From: Pteria penguin
Lineage: Eukaryota > Mollusca > Bivalvia > Pterioida > Pteriidae
Assembly: GCA_035048485.1 (NCBI GenBank)
Contig: CM068590.1
Span: 6,014,093-6,078,092, forward strand
DNA: 64,000 bases
Direction: 5' to 3'
The notes under the pieces were generated by a model, which saw only the letters and a list, made by a program, of their open reading frames with translations, was not told the DNA's origin and searched no databases. The position numbers and the translations under genes were made by a program. Below are positions 20,341 to 30,926 of the stretch, in pieces (the first letter of the stretch is position 1; each line of letters begins with the position of its first letter).

Positions 20341-23300
20341 CAATATAAACCTGATATAGAAAAGACAAGAGATCGAGATAGTGAAGCAAAATTTTCATAA
20401 ATGGCTTTAAACCATTAAATGAAAATTGCCTCTGGATTACGTTATTGTTGGTACGTTGTACATTGAAAGGGACTGAGGTTTCTCAGAAATTTTCTTACAG
20501 GAACTGAAATTAAAGAAAAAAAAGAATCTCTTATCGAACATTGAAATTTGTTATGTAGGGGTTCAAAATTCCCTGTGAAAAAGAAGAACGTGAATCCCAG
20601 TTAATACATATTCAAGGGTAGCTTAATATGAGATTCTCGCAGTTTGTCTGCATATAATGATTTGGTATAAGTATTGACGTATTTGTACATGTAAATCCTC
20701 CAGTTGATCATGGTATTTCTGTGTGTGTACTCATTATTTGTATATCATGGTGTGATTGAGGTATGTAATGTAATCAAAATGTATAGCAAATATATTTGTA
20801 AATATCGGCTATTTATTTGATGTTATATGGAGGATTCCTGATAGCTTTGGAAGGAAATATTCACATATATATTAGACGAAAAATACTTCACCATTCCAAT
20901 GTTTGTAGTCAAGAAGCAAAAAAATTCATTTTTGTATTTTTCATGTTCAGAAAATTACGTCAGAATACATTTAGTTTTTGAATCGTCGTTGAAAAAGATT
21001 TTTCATCACATTCTTTTCCCAGGTTGGAATTTTTCAGTTACTATCATGGTCTGTCTTTCAGTCCATCAGTGTGTGTTCTATATTTAGAAATTTGCCTTAC
21101 GTTGCTGCAAGAGAACTGAGGCATTTGTCTTTCATAAACACACCTTGGAGTACTTTTATGAATTGTAATATTGAAAGTAATTAGAAAGATGATCATCTAA
21201 TGTTTAAGTATTGTGAAAATCATTAACTTCAATCTCTGACATTTGCTCAATTTTCATCCCTGATATTTAGATGTTGTCAGCTTCTGTTGCCAAGTATAAA
21301 TATCATTTCCTTTCCATATAGTTTGTAGAAAATCAAATACAGAAGTAAATACCTCAAATTCCTATTGAATAAGTACTCTAATTAAACAGAATAAATGGTC
21401 TTTAAAAAAGTTTAAATTTATTGCAGGAATTTACTTAAACTGTATATTTGTATATATTGTAATTCGTAAAAACTAAAGCACAAAAATAAACTAAAGCACA
21501 AAAATAAAGGCATTCAGGGAGAGGACATACTTAATGTTCAAAGGAATATGAAGTTCCTTATAATTCTTGTACCTTACGGAGATAAATGAAAATATTTATT
21601 TTTTAAGGAGAACTAGGGCCATGTATGAGTGATACCTGACACTTATATCTCTGAATTATCATGTATCATAGGTAAAATTCTCTGTAAAAGTCAGTTATGA
21701 TCTCAAGAGTGAAAATATAATTATACATTCTCCTGTCCTATAAAGCTACCAGAGACCCACATAAAACCACTAGATTAAGGTAAGGTGTCTGACAATACAG
21801 CTGTCTATTATTCCACTACATTTAATTGTAAATTTGATTGTTGTGCTGTCAGTTACCAGACAACCACATAGAACAACTAGATAAAGCCCTGGTGTCCAAA
21901 AAATACACTGATTCATTTTTCATTCATGACTGACATGGTATTCAGCATTTGAGTGGTGGTCATGGCGTCATGGAAGGTTGGACGAGTTGAAGATTTTATT
22001 ATGATGTCTTAACAGTTGATTGTCCACATCATGCTGCTTACTTGTTAAAATGGTTGGGTGTATGTGTGGATTCAGAATGGTTTTAGTATTCTTTGATTTA
22101 TAAATGTGTAAAGAAAGTACAAGTATTATTAGTCTCTTGTTAATTATGAGAAAGTGATTTTGTGTTTCGAGTCTGACTCATCACGTCGGTGAAACTTATT
22201 CCCAAAGATACTATGAGTTAATTACATATTAATATGTAAAACATGGTGTATTTTATAGAGGTTTTCCCAAACATGATGTGCAAAAAAAGTTGAATGTACA
22301 GTTTCATGAAAATATAGTTATTGTAAGTAGGAGCAATTTTTGTTAAAATTTCCACGATATGCTGATCAGGTCACGGAGTATTTTTCACATGTTTGACTTA
22401 ATTCAAAAATATTTGAACCGATCTTAGCTTTTCAGATATATAAAGTTACATTTGTGCCAAATGGCATGTATATTTAATGTCAAGAAAGAGTTATATGACA
22501 ATGTTTTAAAAGCTTGCATCTGATTGGAGACTGCAAGATCAATTTTGGTGTTACTATGTCATTATATGTAGACTGGAAAAGATGACAATATCTTAGTGCT
22601 ATTATATGTAGTTAGTATTTTGTTACATTGCTGTTACTTGTTGCGTGTTACAGTGCTGTTGTAGACTGCTACAGTGCTGTTACCTCTAGACTGCTACAGT
22701 ACTGTTACCTGTAGACTGACAAAACCGTGGTGTTATCATGCTGTTACATGCAAAGTGTGTAGTATTCATTCATCATGTTCACATCTTCCATGGGCTTGCA
22801 TATATTTGCAATAATTGATGGCATTTTCCAATACCAAATACATAAAATTGGAATATGATGTCTGTGTTCTCTTATTATTAGCATTTTATTTTGTATATCT
22901 ATGTGTGCAGAATATTTTAAACACGGCAATGCTCCCCTCCCGTCCCACCCTGCGGACAAAGCTTTAGGGTATTTAGGATTTACCAGGAATTAACTCTTAT
23001 CAAATAAATGAAATAATTTTGTTGTGACGTAGAGCAAGACACAAACAAGTTATATTTGTATGAGGAGTGCATTGTATGTCTCTGATGATGAACTTCACAT
23101 ACATTTGCTGCGTGAGCAGAGGTTCTAAAGACACCTCTCTGTACATTTTCCTCAATACTGACCGTATGTTTGTTCCATTATGTGATATTTTAACACAAAT
23201 TTCAAATGCTACAGCCAGCTTAAGTGTGGAGGGGAAGGAATGGCGGGGATATCCCTCGGAGTCCCACAGTGTCTCCCTCCTGTGTGGCTTTTTATAGCAG

Positions 23301-24048
23301 GAAACACGAATTGGGAACTCCCATGTAGCACGACTGCTTTTGAGTGTCTCCAAAATATAAGTAAAATATTCATAGTACAGTAAATCTTTCTCTGATATTC
23401 TCTATTTGTAAATAATAATCGAGAATACAAACTAATTGAGGGATCGCCAGATCCAACTTTAACCTCGCCCATTACGTAGTTCCATTGTGACGTCATAGTT
23501 AAATCCATGTTTGACGGGCAGTTTATTTATGACGTCATAATGAACAAATGTGCCAATATGTGATGTCGGGCATTTGACGATCACTCAATTTGTTAAGCGA
23601 GCAACATTTCATTCACCTCTCATAGGTTATTTTAATAGAATAAATAAAAGATTGCATCGTTGAAATTTGACCACTGTCAGTTTGATTGTATTTGAAGTGA
23701 AGTGGAAGCAAACTTACGTGGTATCTTTATTTAGGGAACTGAAGAAAGAAGGAAGTTGTATTTTATTTATTTTATTTTATTTATTTATTTTTTTTTTTTT
23801 TTTTGGTTTAACATGGGTCGATGCAGCTGGAATTTCTACATTCTATGCTTGGATGGTCCTTGTATTTTCTGCTTAATTGAAATACCGAATGTGTAATTCG
23901 TTCTGTTTTAGCTTACCATAAACTTTAGGTTAACACGTACATAATTATTTATTAGGAGACTGAGGTTATATTATGTATTTGATGGTTGATGTTTGCATCT
24001 TAATTAAGATAAGATTAATGACCTTTGACCTTCATTATTGGAGCATTC

Positions 24049-24241
24049 CTCATCTACAGCCAAGCTATGGTGTCTTCCGACTGCTCTTTGAAATTCTGGC
24101 TATAAATACAGGTCGACATCCATTGAATTTATCTGCATTCCTCTGAACTTCCCTCATCTACAGCCAAGCTATGGTGACTTTCGACTGCTCTTTGAAATTC
24201 TGGCTATAAATACAGGTAGACATCCATTGAATTTATCTGCA
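24049..24241 (+). repeat. Direct duplication of a ~90-bp block
   Basis: Two copies, each starting cctcatctacagccaagcta and ending ccattgaatttatctgca, are 103 bp apart and differ at only a few positions. Recent tandem duplication in non-coding DNA. Confidence 0.85.
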
Positions 24242-25124
24242 GGAAGCTCAATGTACATGGTTAAAAATCCAATAGAATAAATCAATAAATGAAAAGCAGA
24301 TGAAAAAAAAACTCCAAAAACAAATAATAAAATGAAGGTTAGGTAACTCGATCAAACATATTTTACGTCCTTTTGCCACAGTTGTTAGAAGTGTCTACAC
24401 TAAATACGAAGGTCCTAGGCCCAATTCCCGTCAGTGATCTATCCCATGGCATTCGGAACACCTTGCCTTTTTACGAACTCGAGATCCCACACTGCTTCGG
24501 TTGTTTCCATTGCACGTGTCAAAGTTTATTAGAAATGCACCAAGCAGGTATCGCGTACATATGTTTAAAATTATTATTATGTTTATACTCAGTGAAACCA
24601 ATACCGGACTGGTATTACATCCAATTTAATTTCTTCTGCCTTTTCTTAACACAGTTACTTACCATTTGGGACAGTATCTTGCGTGAAAGAATTATGACGT
24701 AATCGAATTCAATGAAACCGATCTAAAACTCATGGAAATGATAGTCCATTATTGGCGTTTTCATAGGAAATTGATGACGACATAATTGTGTGACGTCAGA
24801 TACCGTCCCAAAAGTTAAATAGCTCTTTTTAAGAGAAAATAGTCCATAAATATAACATAATAATAATAAAAATAAATAAATAAATAAATAAATAGAATAG
24901 ATAAATAAAAGAAGTAAAATAATAATAAGAACAAAGAAGGATACGGGGAAAACACATTAATCAAAAACTTAAAACAAGGTCAAAGTGTATATGTATTCAT
25001 GAAATAGTTCTCAGAATTGAAATATATTGAAAGAGAGAAGTAGATTACGTTTCCACCGTGGAATGTGAAGTACACAATAGTGACATTATTAATTAAATAG
25101 TTCATAACTTTTTCATTCTTTCAG

Positions 25125-26446
25125 AGTTCCATGTTCCATGCTCAACAGCAGATACTTCCTTACCCACAATAGTTTTAACTGAACCAAAGCAACAACAGTC
25201 TCTATGGCATGAACCAGCAGTACGTTACCATAGCAACAGTGAAACCGTAGCATTTGAGAAGGGTAATGAGAGTGCAGTCTATAATGATAAGCAAAACTGC
25301 ACAAACGACCCTGATATACCAGAGGAAGATCAGTCACGTGATGACAATATGAAAACAGAAGAGTTCTTTTCACAAAATGTCACAAAAGATCGTAGGAGTG
25401 AAGAAAATGACGAATCTATACTCATTCAGAATTTTAAATTGACTGAGAATTGTGACGTAAACAAAGAGGAAGAATATATGACCAGTATTGCACAGGACTC
25501 AAAATTTCTAAAATATTATGACATTAGTGAAGAAAATTACGAGACCAATCCTTTGCAAAATTCTGAATTTGACGAGAAATCTGTCAGCGGCAAAAAAGAA
25601 GATTCCTTGACCAATGCTTTTGAAGCATGTGACGTCATGAAAGAGGAATGTAACATGATAAATGCTTTTGAGGATTGTGATGTCAACAAACAGAATAGAC
25701 ACACGAGAAATGCTGACCAAGATGCTGTTGTGATCGAGGGACGTGACTTAAGCAAAGGTGATGACGACTATTTGGACGAAATGGAAGATGTAGCCTATGA
25801 AATGGATCAGCGTATTAATAATAATGATGATGATGATGATAATGATGATGATTATGATGATGACGACGACGATGATGATGATGATGCGAAAAAAGATATT
25901 TGTGATGAAAAAGATGAAGATTCTTACGAGGAAGAGACTTCACGAACACAAGAAGATGATGACCTTGCGATGTCGACTGTAAATAGGAGGAGCGTGCGAG
26001 AGGGAAAAAGTATGGATGCTTCTCACAGAGATAGCGGTATAGGGTCAGATCATGCTGACATGGTCAGTCCGGATCGTGACTGCCTCTCTCAGGAGGATCC
26101 AGGAAGTCAATCTGGTATGATCAATCCAGATACTGACTGTCTCTGTGAGGAGGACCTAGGAAATCAGTCTGTAGGCATTCAAGTCAGCACTGATGGAACA
26201 CCTGTCAGATGTAATGTTATGTCACGTGATGACAATTCGCCGCCAGAAGACACAGCAATAGAGAAGGATATTCCGCATTGTATGGTAGGTAATGTAGCCT
26301 CTTCCTCAGTTGATGGAGATGATGGCCTCGGAGTGGTGGGTCCTGACAACTTGACAGAGGAGAGTACAGACGGTGGAGGTTCCTCTGTAGATGGCCTGGA
26401 AGTACCCGATAAACCGAAAATGGAAGACTCCTGTAGAGTCAGCTAG
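25125..26446 (+). CDS. Candidate alternative terminal exon of CLIP1: acidic Asp-rich tail
   Basis: A 1322-bp single open stretch begins at an acceptor (attctttcag ends at 25124) and runs to tag at 26444-26446. The frame is open from the acceptor itself, well before the first ATG at 25349. The first two bases (ag) need a preceding G in phase 1, which is exactly what the CLIP1 donor at 18847 supplies. The join would read CDICE-EFHVPCSTADTS and add 440 residues instead of [15 protein letters not shown]. The tail has degenerate repeats around CDV-x-K, an Asp/Asn-rich run at about tail residues 230-260 encoded by a GAT/GAC repeat, a DSGIGS motif at 26030-26047, and two near-repeats around PDxDCLxxED. 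There is no membrane segment or recognisable fold. The alternative is a terminal exon of a separate gene; no other exon is visible between 20027 and 25124. Confidence 0.6.
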
Positions 26447-27144
26447 GATTGTTCTTGACAAGCTCGTGATTTATTAACGTAAATTTTTATCTGATGTAAG
26501 CTCTAGCTTCCGGTATTATATTTCAGATAAAGCTTTCTGCTGATGAGGGATTTCCATCATTAGCACGTCCTCAGCATGTAGTAGTTCATTTCATTCACAT
26601 ACAGTGTATAATATTTTGCAGGATGTTGCACATTAGTATTTCCTTCAATGTATTTTACAGATGCGTTTCACTTCTAATTAATCATTGGTACATGTTATTT
26701 TCATACCACCTAGACACAATATGTAAAGGCATAGGAGAAAACTGGGGACTTAATACTTAGTATCTAAATACCTTGTGAATTCGTATTATTAATTTTACAT
26801 ACTTTTGGGCATTTTGCCATGCATGGGCTGAAATTTTTGTGAAATCATAGGTGACTATGAAAGCAGGTTTGTATGTATGTATATGTTTCCAAATTCGTAT
26901 GTATAAATCTGTACATTTCCTGATGTTATGTAGCGGAGACACGTTCTATACAGTGTTGATTCACATTCATGTATATAAACATGGATTATGTTTGTTTTGT
27001 CTGTATATAACGACATTCGTGGCGGATGTAGCTAACCAAACAGTAGACGATTACTCCTGCCAGGCACCTGATCTCACCCCTGAATTTCAGGGGTCCATGA
27101 ATATCCACTGTGGTACACTAGTGTTTGTGCCATAGTCATATTAC

Positions 27145-27900
27145 ACCGGGCGAGGGAAGGGGTGTAGGTAGATATAGCTGCCGGGCAATATGCTATCAAG
27201 TGTGGTCAGTATCCACCGGGCAATGCGTATTCATGCGCATGGTGCGTATATAACTAAAAAATAAAGTGTCGGGCAATCTATAGTCATTCATGCGGAAGGT
27301 CAGTGTGTATATCTGTAGATATACGCTGGTCAATGTGAGTTCCTGCACGTGGTAAAAGTATATAATTTTACACAAGCCGCTTGAAATGTACTTTCACGCG
27401 CGTGGTCAGTTCGTCTAACTATAAATAAGCAGTCATGCATATGATAGGTGTGTAACTTTAGATGAGCCACAGAACAATGTGTATTCATGTGCTAAATAGG
27501 TGTAAATAAGAAAAGCCATACAACCGCCGAATATGTATTCATGGAGGTAAGTAGTTAATATACCTATAGATAACCCGCCCTAGTGTGCATTCAGGCGCGT
27601 GGTCAGTGTATATAATTATCGATAAACCGCCGAGTAATATGTATTCATGCACTTGGTCAGCATGTACAATTTTGGATAAACCGCCGGGTGATGTTTATGT
27701 ATGTACGCGGTCTGTATTGATATCTAGAGAGATACATCCATACATTGCTTATTCATGCGCATAGGTAGTATATACACATATAAGTAAAAATAAGCTGCTG
27801 GGGGATAATTTATATTCATACTCGCGGTCAGTTTATATGATTATTACTAAATAAGCCGCCAAGCAAGGTATCTTCATTCGCGCGTCCAGTATTTATATCT
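27145..27900 (+). repeat. Strongly diverged ~65-bp satellite-like array
   Basis: About eleven units share a pattern of aaaccgccgggcaat-like, gtgtattcatgcgcgtggtc-like and agtgtatataattat-like blocks. Copies differ greatly, so the array is old. It sits 0.7 kb after the acidic exon, possibly within its 3' UTR. Confidence 0.6.
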
Positions 27901-27975
27901 ATATGTTGAACTTGGGTTTTACTTTGTCAATGATTTCATGTACTCTTCATTAATATAATATGTGCTTTATATAAA

Positions 27976-27981
27976 ATAAAC
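27976..27981 (+). terminator. Polyadenylation signal candidate after the acidic exon
   Basis: AATAAA lies in tataaaataaactg, about 1.5 kb after the stop at 26446. It is the first clear hexamer in an AT-rich setting downstream of the degenerate repeat zone. The 3' end is not proven. Confidence 0.3.
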
Positions 27982-28164
27982 TGTTTGGAGACTACAGCTC
28001 TTGATTCTTTTTATTGGAGCAGTGTGTAAGATATATATGTGTGTAAGATATATATATTCAATATTAAGTTCCATACTGGTCAAACAATTTTATGATTTTA
28101 TAATTTACCATTGATTCCCGTGGAATTGATTGATTCTTAATTTACGTCACTACACGATTATTTC

Positions 28165-28362
28165 TCGTCATCGATTTGCCTGATACATTGCAAAAAGTAT
28201 ACCTCGGACCCACCCCAGGCAGTGATGGATCTTTTACCTGCCACACCTACCATGACACAGGACCTCAGTATTTATTGTTTCCTCCGACAGACAGGACACC
28301 TGGATGCCCGAAGATGGAGTCGAACCCGGGATCTTTCGGTCAAGAGTCGACCACCTCAGCCA
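28165..28362 (-). mobile_element. Degenerate tRNA-derived SINE, antisense
   Basis: On the plus strand it reads cgaacccgggatctttc (complement of a B-box), gacagacaggacacc, accatgacacaggacctcag and a cagtgatggatctttt block, which is the first SINE family in reverse orientation. Confidence 0.65.
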
Positions 28363-29565
28363 CTTAAAGAGAAAAAACCATCTAACATTTTAGATAAGAA
28401 GAATGACATAATCTGCAAATATTTCTTGGACGTTGTGTTCAAAATTGTTTAAAATTATACAGCTGGAGTTGTTGAGGTTTTACTGGTGAGTAGAATTTTT
28501 CGTTTGGGGAGGGAAGGGTCTCTCTCGTCTCTCAGCAGGAGAGGGAGCTCACACAAAGTTGATAACTCCAGAGCCAGACTTCTTCAGCTATTCCGTGTCT
28601 AAACAAAAATGCGGTCTCTTGTACGAAGTCGATCTTGATGTTTTGACGAACAATGATTTGTCACATTTTCTTTTATCATACAGGTGTTAATAATCATTGA
28701 CTAACACAATAAAAAGAAGGAGAGGAATATCATATTTTCGGTGTTTTTGTATCAATTTTGAGTTATCTACCTTTTAAGTAAATGTCTGACGTAAACTATA
28801 CGTAGATCTCAGTATATTAACGGAAATAAAGACACAAGGGTGACGCTTAAGTGGGAAGTGTATGACACCACAATGGTTTTAACGTGAGATACACACAATT
28901 GGGAAATCACTCTGTGTTACGGACATCTCTGATAATAGAATGATAATATTTTAACACAAGTATGCAAGAAATGTGAAGTATTCACAACTTTTTATAGACC
29001 ATCAAAGTTCAATGCGTACGCTTTTCTGTGTAAATAGCCCATCGGTCCCAGGGCTCGATTCCCGTCTGAGATAAACCTAACTATAATCCTTCAAAAAGAA
29101 TAGAAAGGGTGGCATATTGAGGTTAGTGAAGAGTGAATAAACAGTTGTGGAGGGGTTGGAAAGCCAGGATATTTATTGCTCAGAACTATCTGGTACCAGT
29201 ATTTATTGTATAGGGGGAGGGGTATAGAGTTGCACTTGGGGTGGTGGTACGATCCCTGTCAGAGCATCATTGCAAATGTGATACAGTATCCCGACAATGA
29301 TGGAAAGACTTGAAAAAGCTATACTTAAACAATTTCTCAACATGAATGTAAAGTATTTTTCGTTTGTTTTTGATACATCTGACATAGAACGCACTCGTTC
29401 TTCTACTCATACCAGTTGATTTAATAATTATGTAATAATATTTTAAATATATACCGTGTGATATCACAATATAATTCATTCTGTTATTCTGTTGTATTGG
29501 TATTTTGTTGTATTGGCATTTTGTTGATGCTGTGACGAGAGTTGGTAGGTGTTCTTTCAACTAAG

Positions 29566-29950
29566 CATTGTCCTCCACAATATAGATGTAATAATCCTGG
29601 TGTGGTGTTGTCCTCTACCACTAAACATTGGCCACCACCATATAGGTGGTATAATCCTGGTGTGGTGTTATCCTCTACCACTAAACACTGGCCACCACCA
29701 TATAGGTGATATAATTCTGCAGTGGTGTTATCCTCCACCACTAAACAATGGCCACCACCATATAGGTGAAATAATCCTGGTTTGGTGTTATCCTCTAGCA
29801 CTAAACACTGGTCACCACCATATAAGTGAAATAATTCTGCTGTGGTGTTATCCTCCACCACTAAACAATGGCCACCACCAAATAAATGAAATAGTCCTGG
29901 TGTGGAGTTATCCTCTAACACTGAACACTGGCAGTCAACATATAGGTGAA
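29566..29950 (+). repeat. 60-bp minisatellite array 1, ~6.4 copies
   Basis: Units carry ggccaccaccatataggtg, ataatcctggtgtggtgtta and tcctctaccactaaacact. The period of exactly 60 keeps long false reading frames open on both strands. The same unit builds the array at about 36305-36785. It lies about 1 kb upstream of the first B-box gene's coding exon. Confidence 0.9.
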
Positions 29951-30468
29951 TTTTTAGTGTGACTCACTTTTGCCCTCCCCCATCCTTTTTTGTAGCCACA
30001 TATTTTTTTTTAGTAAAAATCCAAATTTTGCACCAAAAATGGCTGAGTAGTTTGGCTAATAAGCATGTGTCCTCCTTTTCGGATATCCTGGATCCGCCAC
30101 TGCTTACCCTCTGTCTTTATGTAGGGAAGATAGTTACCCCCTCCCCATTTTATGCCCGACCCTTCACTTGAGACTACGTGATTAATGGGACTCACTTATT
30201 TTAATCAATACATGTATACGTGTTATGTAAAGCTGTACTCGGTACATGCTATTTATAGTCATTAAAACCGTTGATAAGACGACCCTCGACAGTGGGGAAT
30301 ACCCTTAAGTTTTATTAACAAAACAATTAATTTTTTTTAGAAATGTCTTAATATTATTAATGAAGAAATGTTAGAATCAGGGTAAAAATGAATTAAATCT
30401 TTATTTCACTGATCAGTTTTCATGTAAAGCAGCTTTTTGTATTTATTCTATTTTCGTTTTGGTTTTAT

Positions 30469-30561
30469 TGACCTATAATCTGTGATCTAGTTTTGTTCAG
30501 AAACAAACAAGAAGGTAGTCGGAATATTGATCAGCGCATTCAAGATCTAAAAGTACTGCAT
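30469..30561 (+). promoter_or_regulatory. Non-coding 5' exon of B-box gene 1 (3' boundary firm)
   Basis: The stretch from tgacctataatctgtgatct to the donor gtaagt at 30562 matches, with drift, the stretch ending at 38692 upstream of gene 2. It precedes a coding exon that opens with aaaaATG after an acceptor. The 5' limit is not visible. It is inferred to be 5' UTR. Confidence 0.5.
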
Positions 30562-30926
30562 GTAAGTAATATTTCACATTAAATGATATATATAAGTATG
30601 TAAACTACATGTTAATTCATTTGTTACAAGGTGTTGAATATATTTCTTTTCTTTCTTTTTTTTTTTTTTGGTGGTGGTGGGGGTGGTTAAACTTCATAAA
30701 GAAGTAAAATGAAATTCTTATTCCATTTCCAAAATCCCATATTATTTCATCAGCAGAATTATACACTTTGTCAAAGAATAACTTCTTTTGATATTCGATT
30801 AGTTAGAAATATGCCCTCATGAATATACTTTGATCACTGTGATAACTGAGAAATGTAGGAGTTATCCTTCTTTGACCACGAAAACGATGTATGAAAACTA
30901 CATGTTCTGTTTCTTTTTGCAGAAAA

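Larger units (their letters stand above)
20027..25124. other. CLIP1 3' UTR / intron to the acidic exon
   Basis: No exon is recognised in 5.1 kb. Minor repeats include a ctgctacagtgctgttacct repeat at about 22630-22740, a roughly 90-bp direct duplication (24049-24137 and 24152-24241), a decayed SINE at about 24375-24600, a decayed foldback at 24640-24835 and an (ataa)n tract at about 24862-24905. Two TGACGTCA sites about 45 bp apart lie near 23490-23540. Confidence 0.45.
26447..30468. other. Intergenic region between acidic exon and first B-box gene
   Basis: Contains the diverged 65-bp array, a SINE at 28165, the 60-bp minisatellite at about 29566-29950, and at about 29970-30104 a diverged antisense relative of the MITE at 49971-50106 (ending ggatccgccactgc). 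No supported coding sequence. Confidence 0.45.

Noticed and set aside
25797..25982. Second frame over the Asp tract
   Set aside because: Met/Ile-rich reading of the GAT repeat in the wrong frame.
29484..29962. Long frames on both strands
   Set aside because: They are a by-product of a 60-bp repeat whose period is a multiple of three. Kept only as a low-interest observation.
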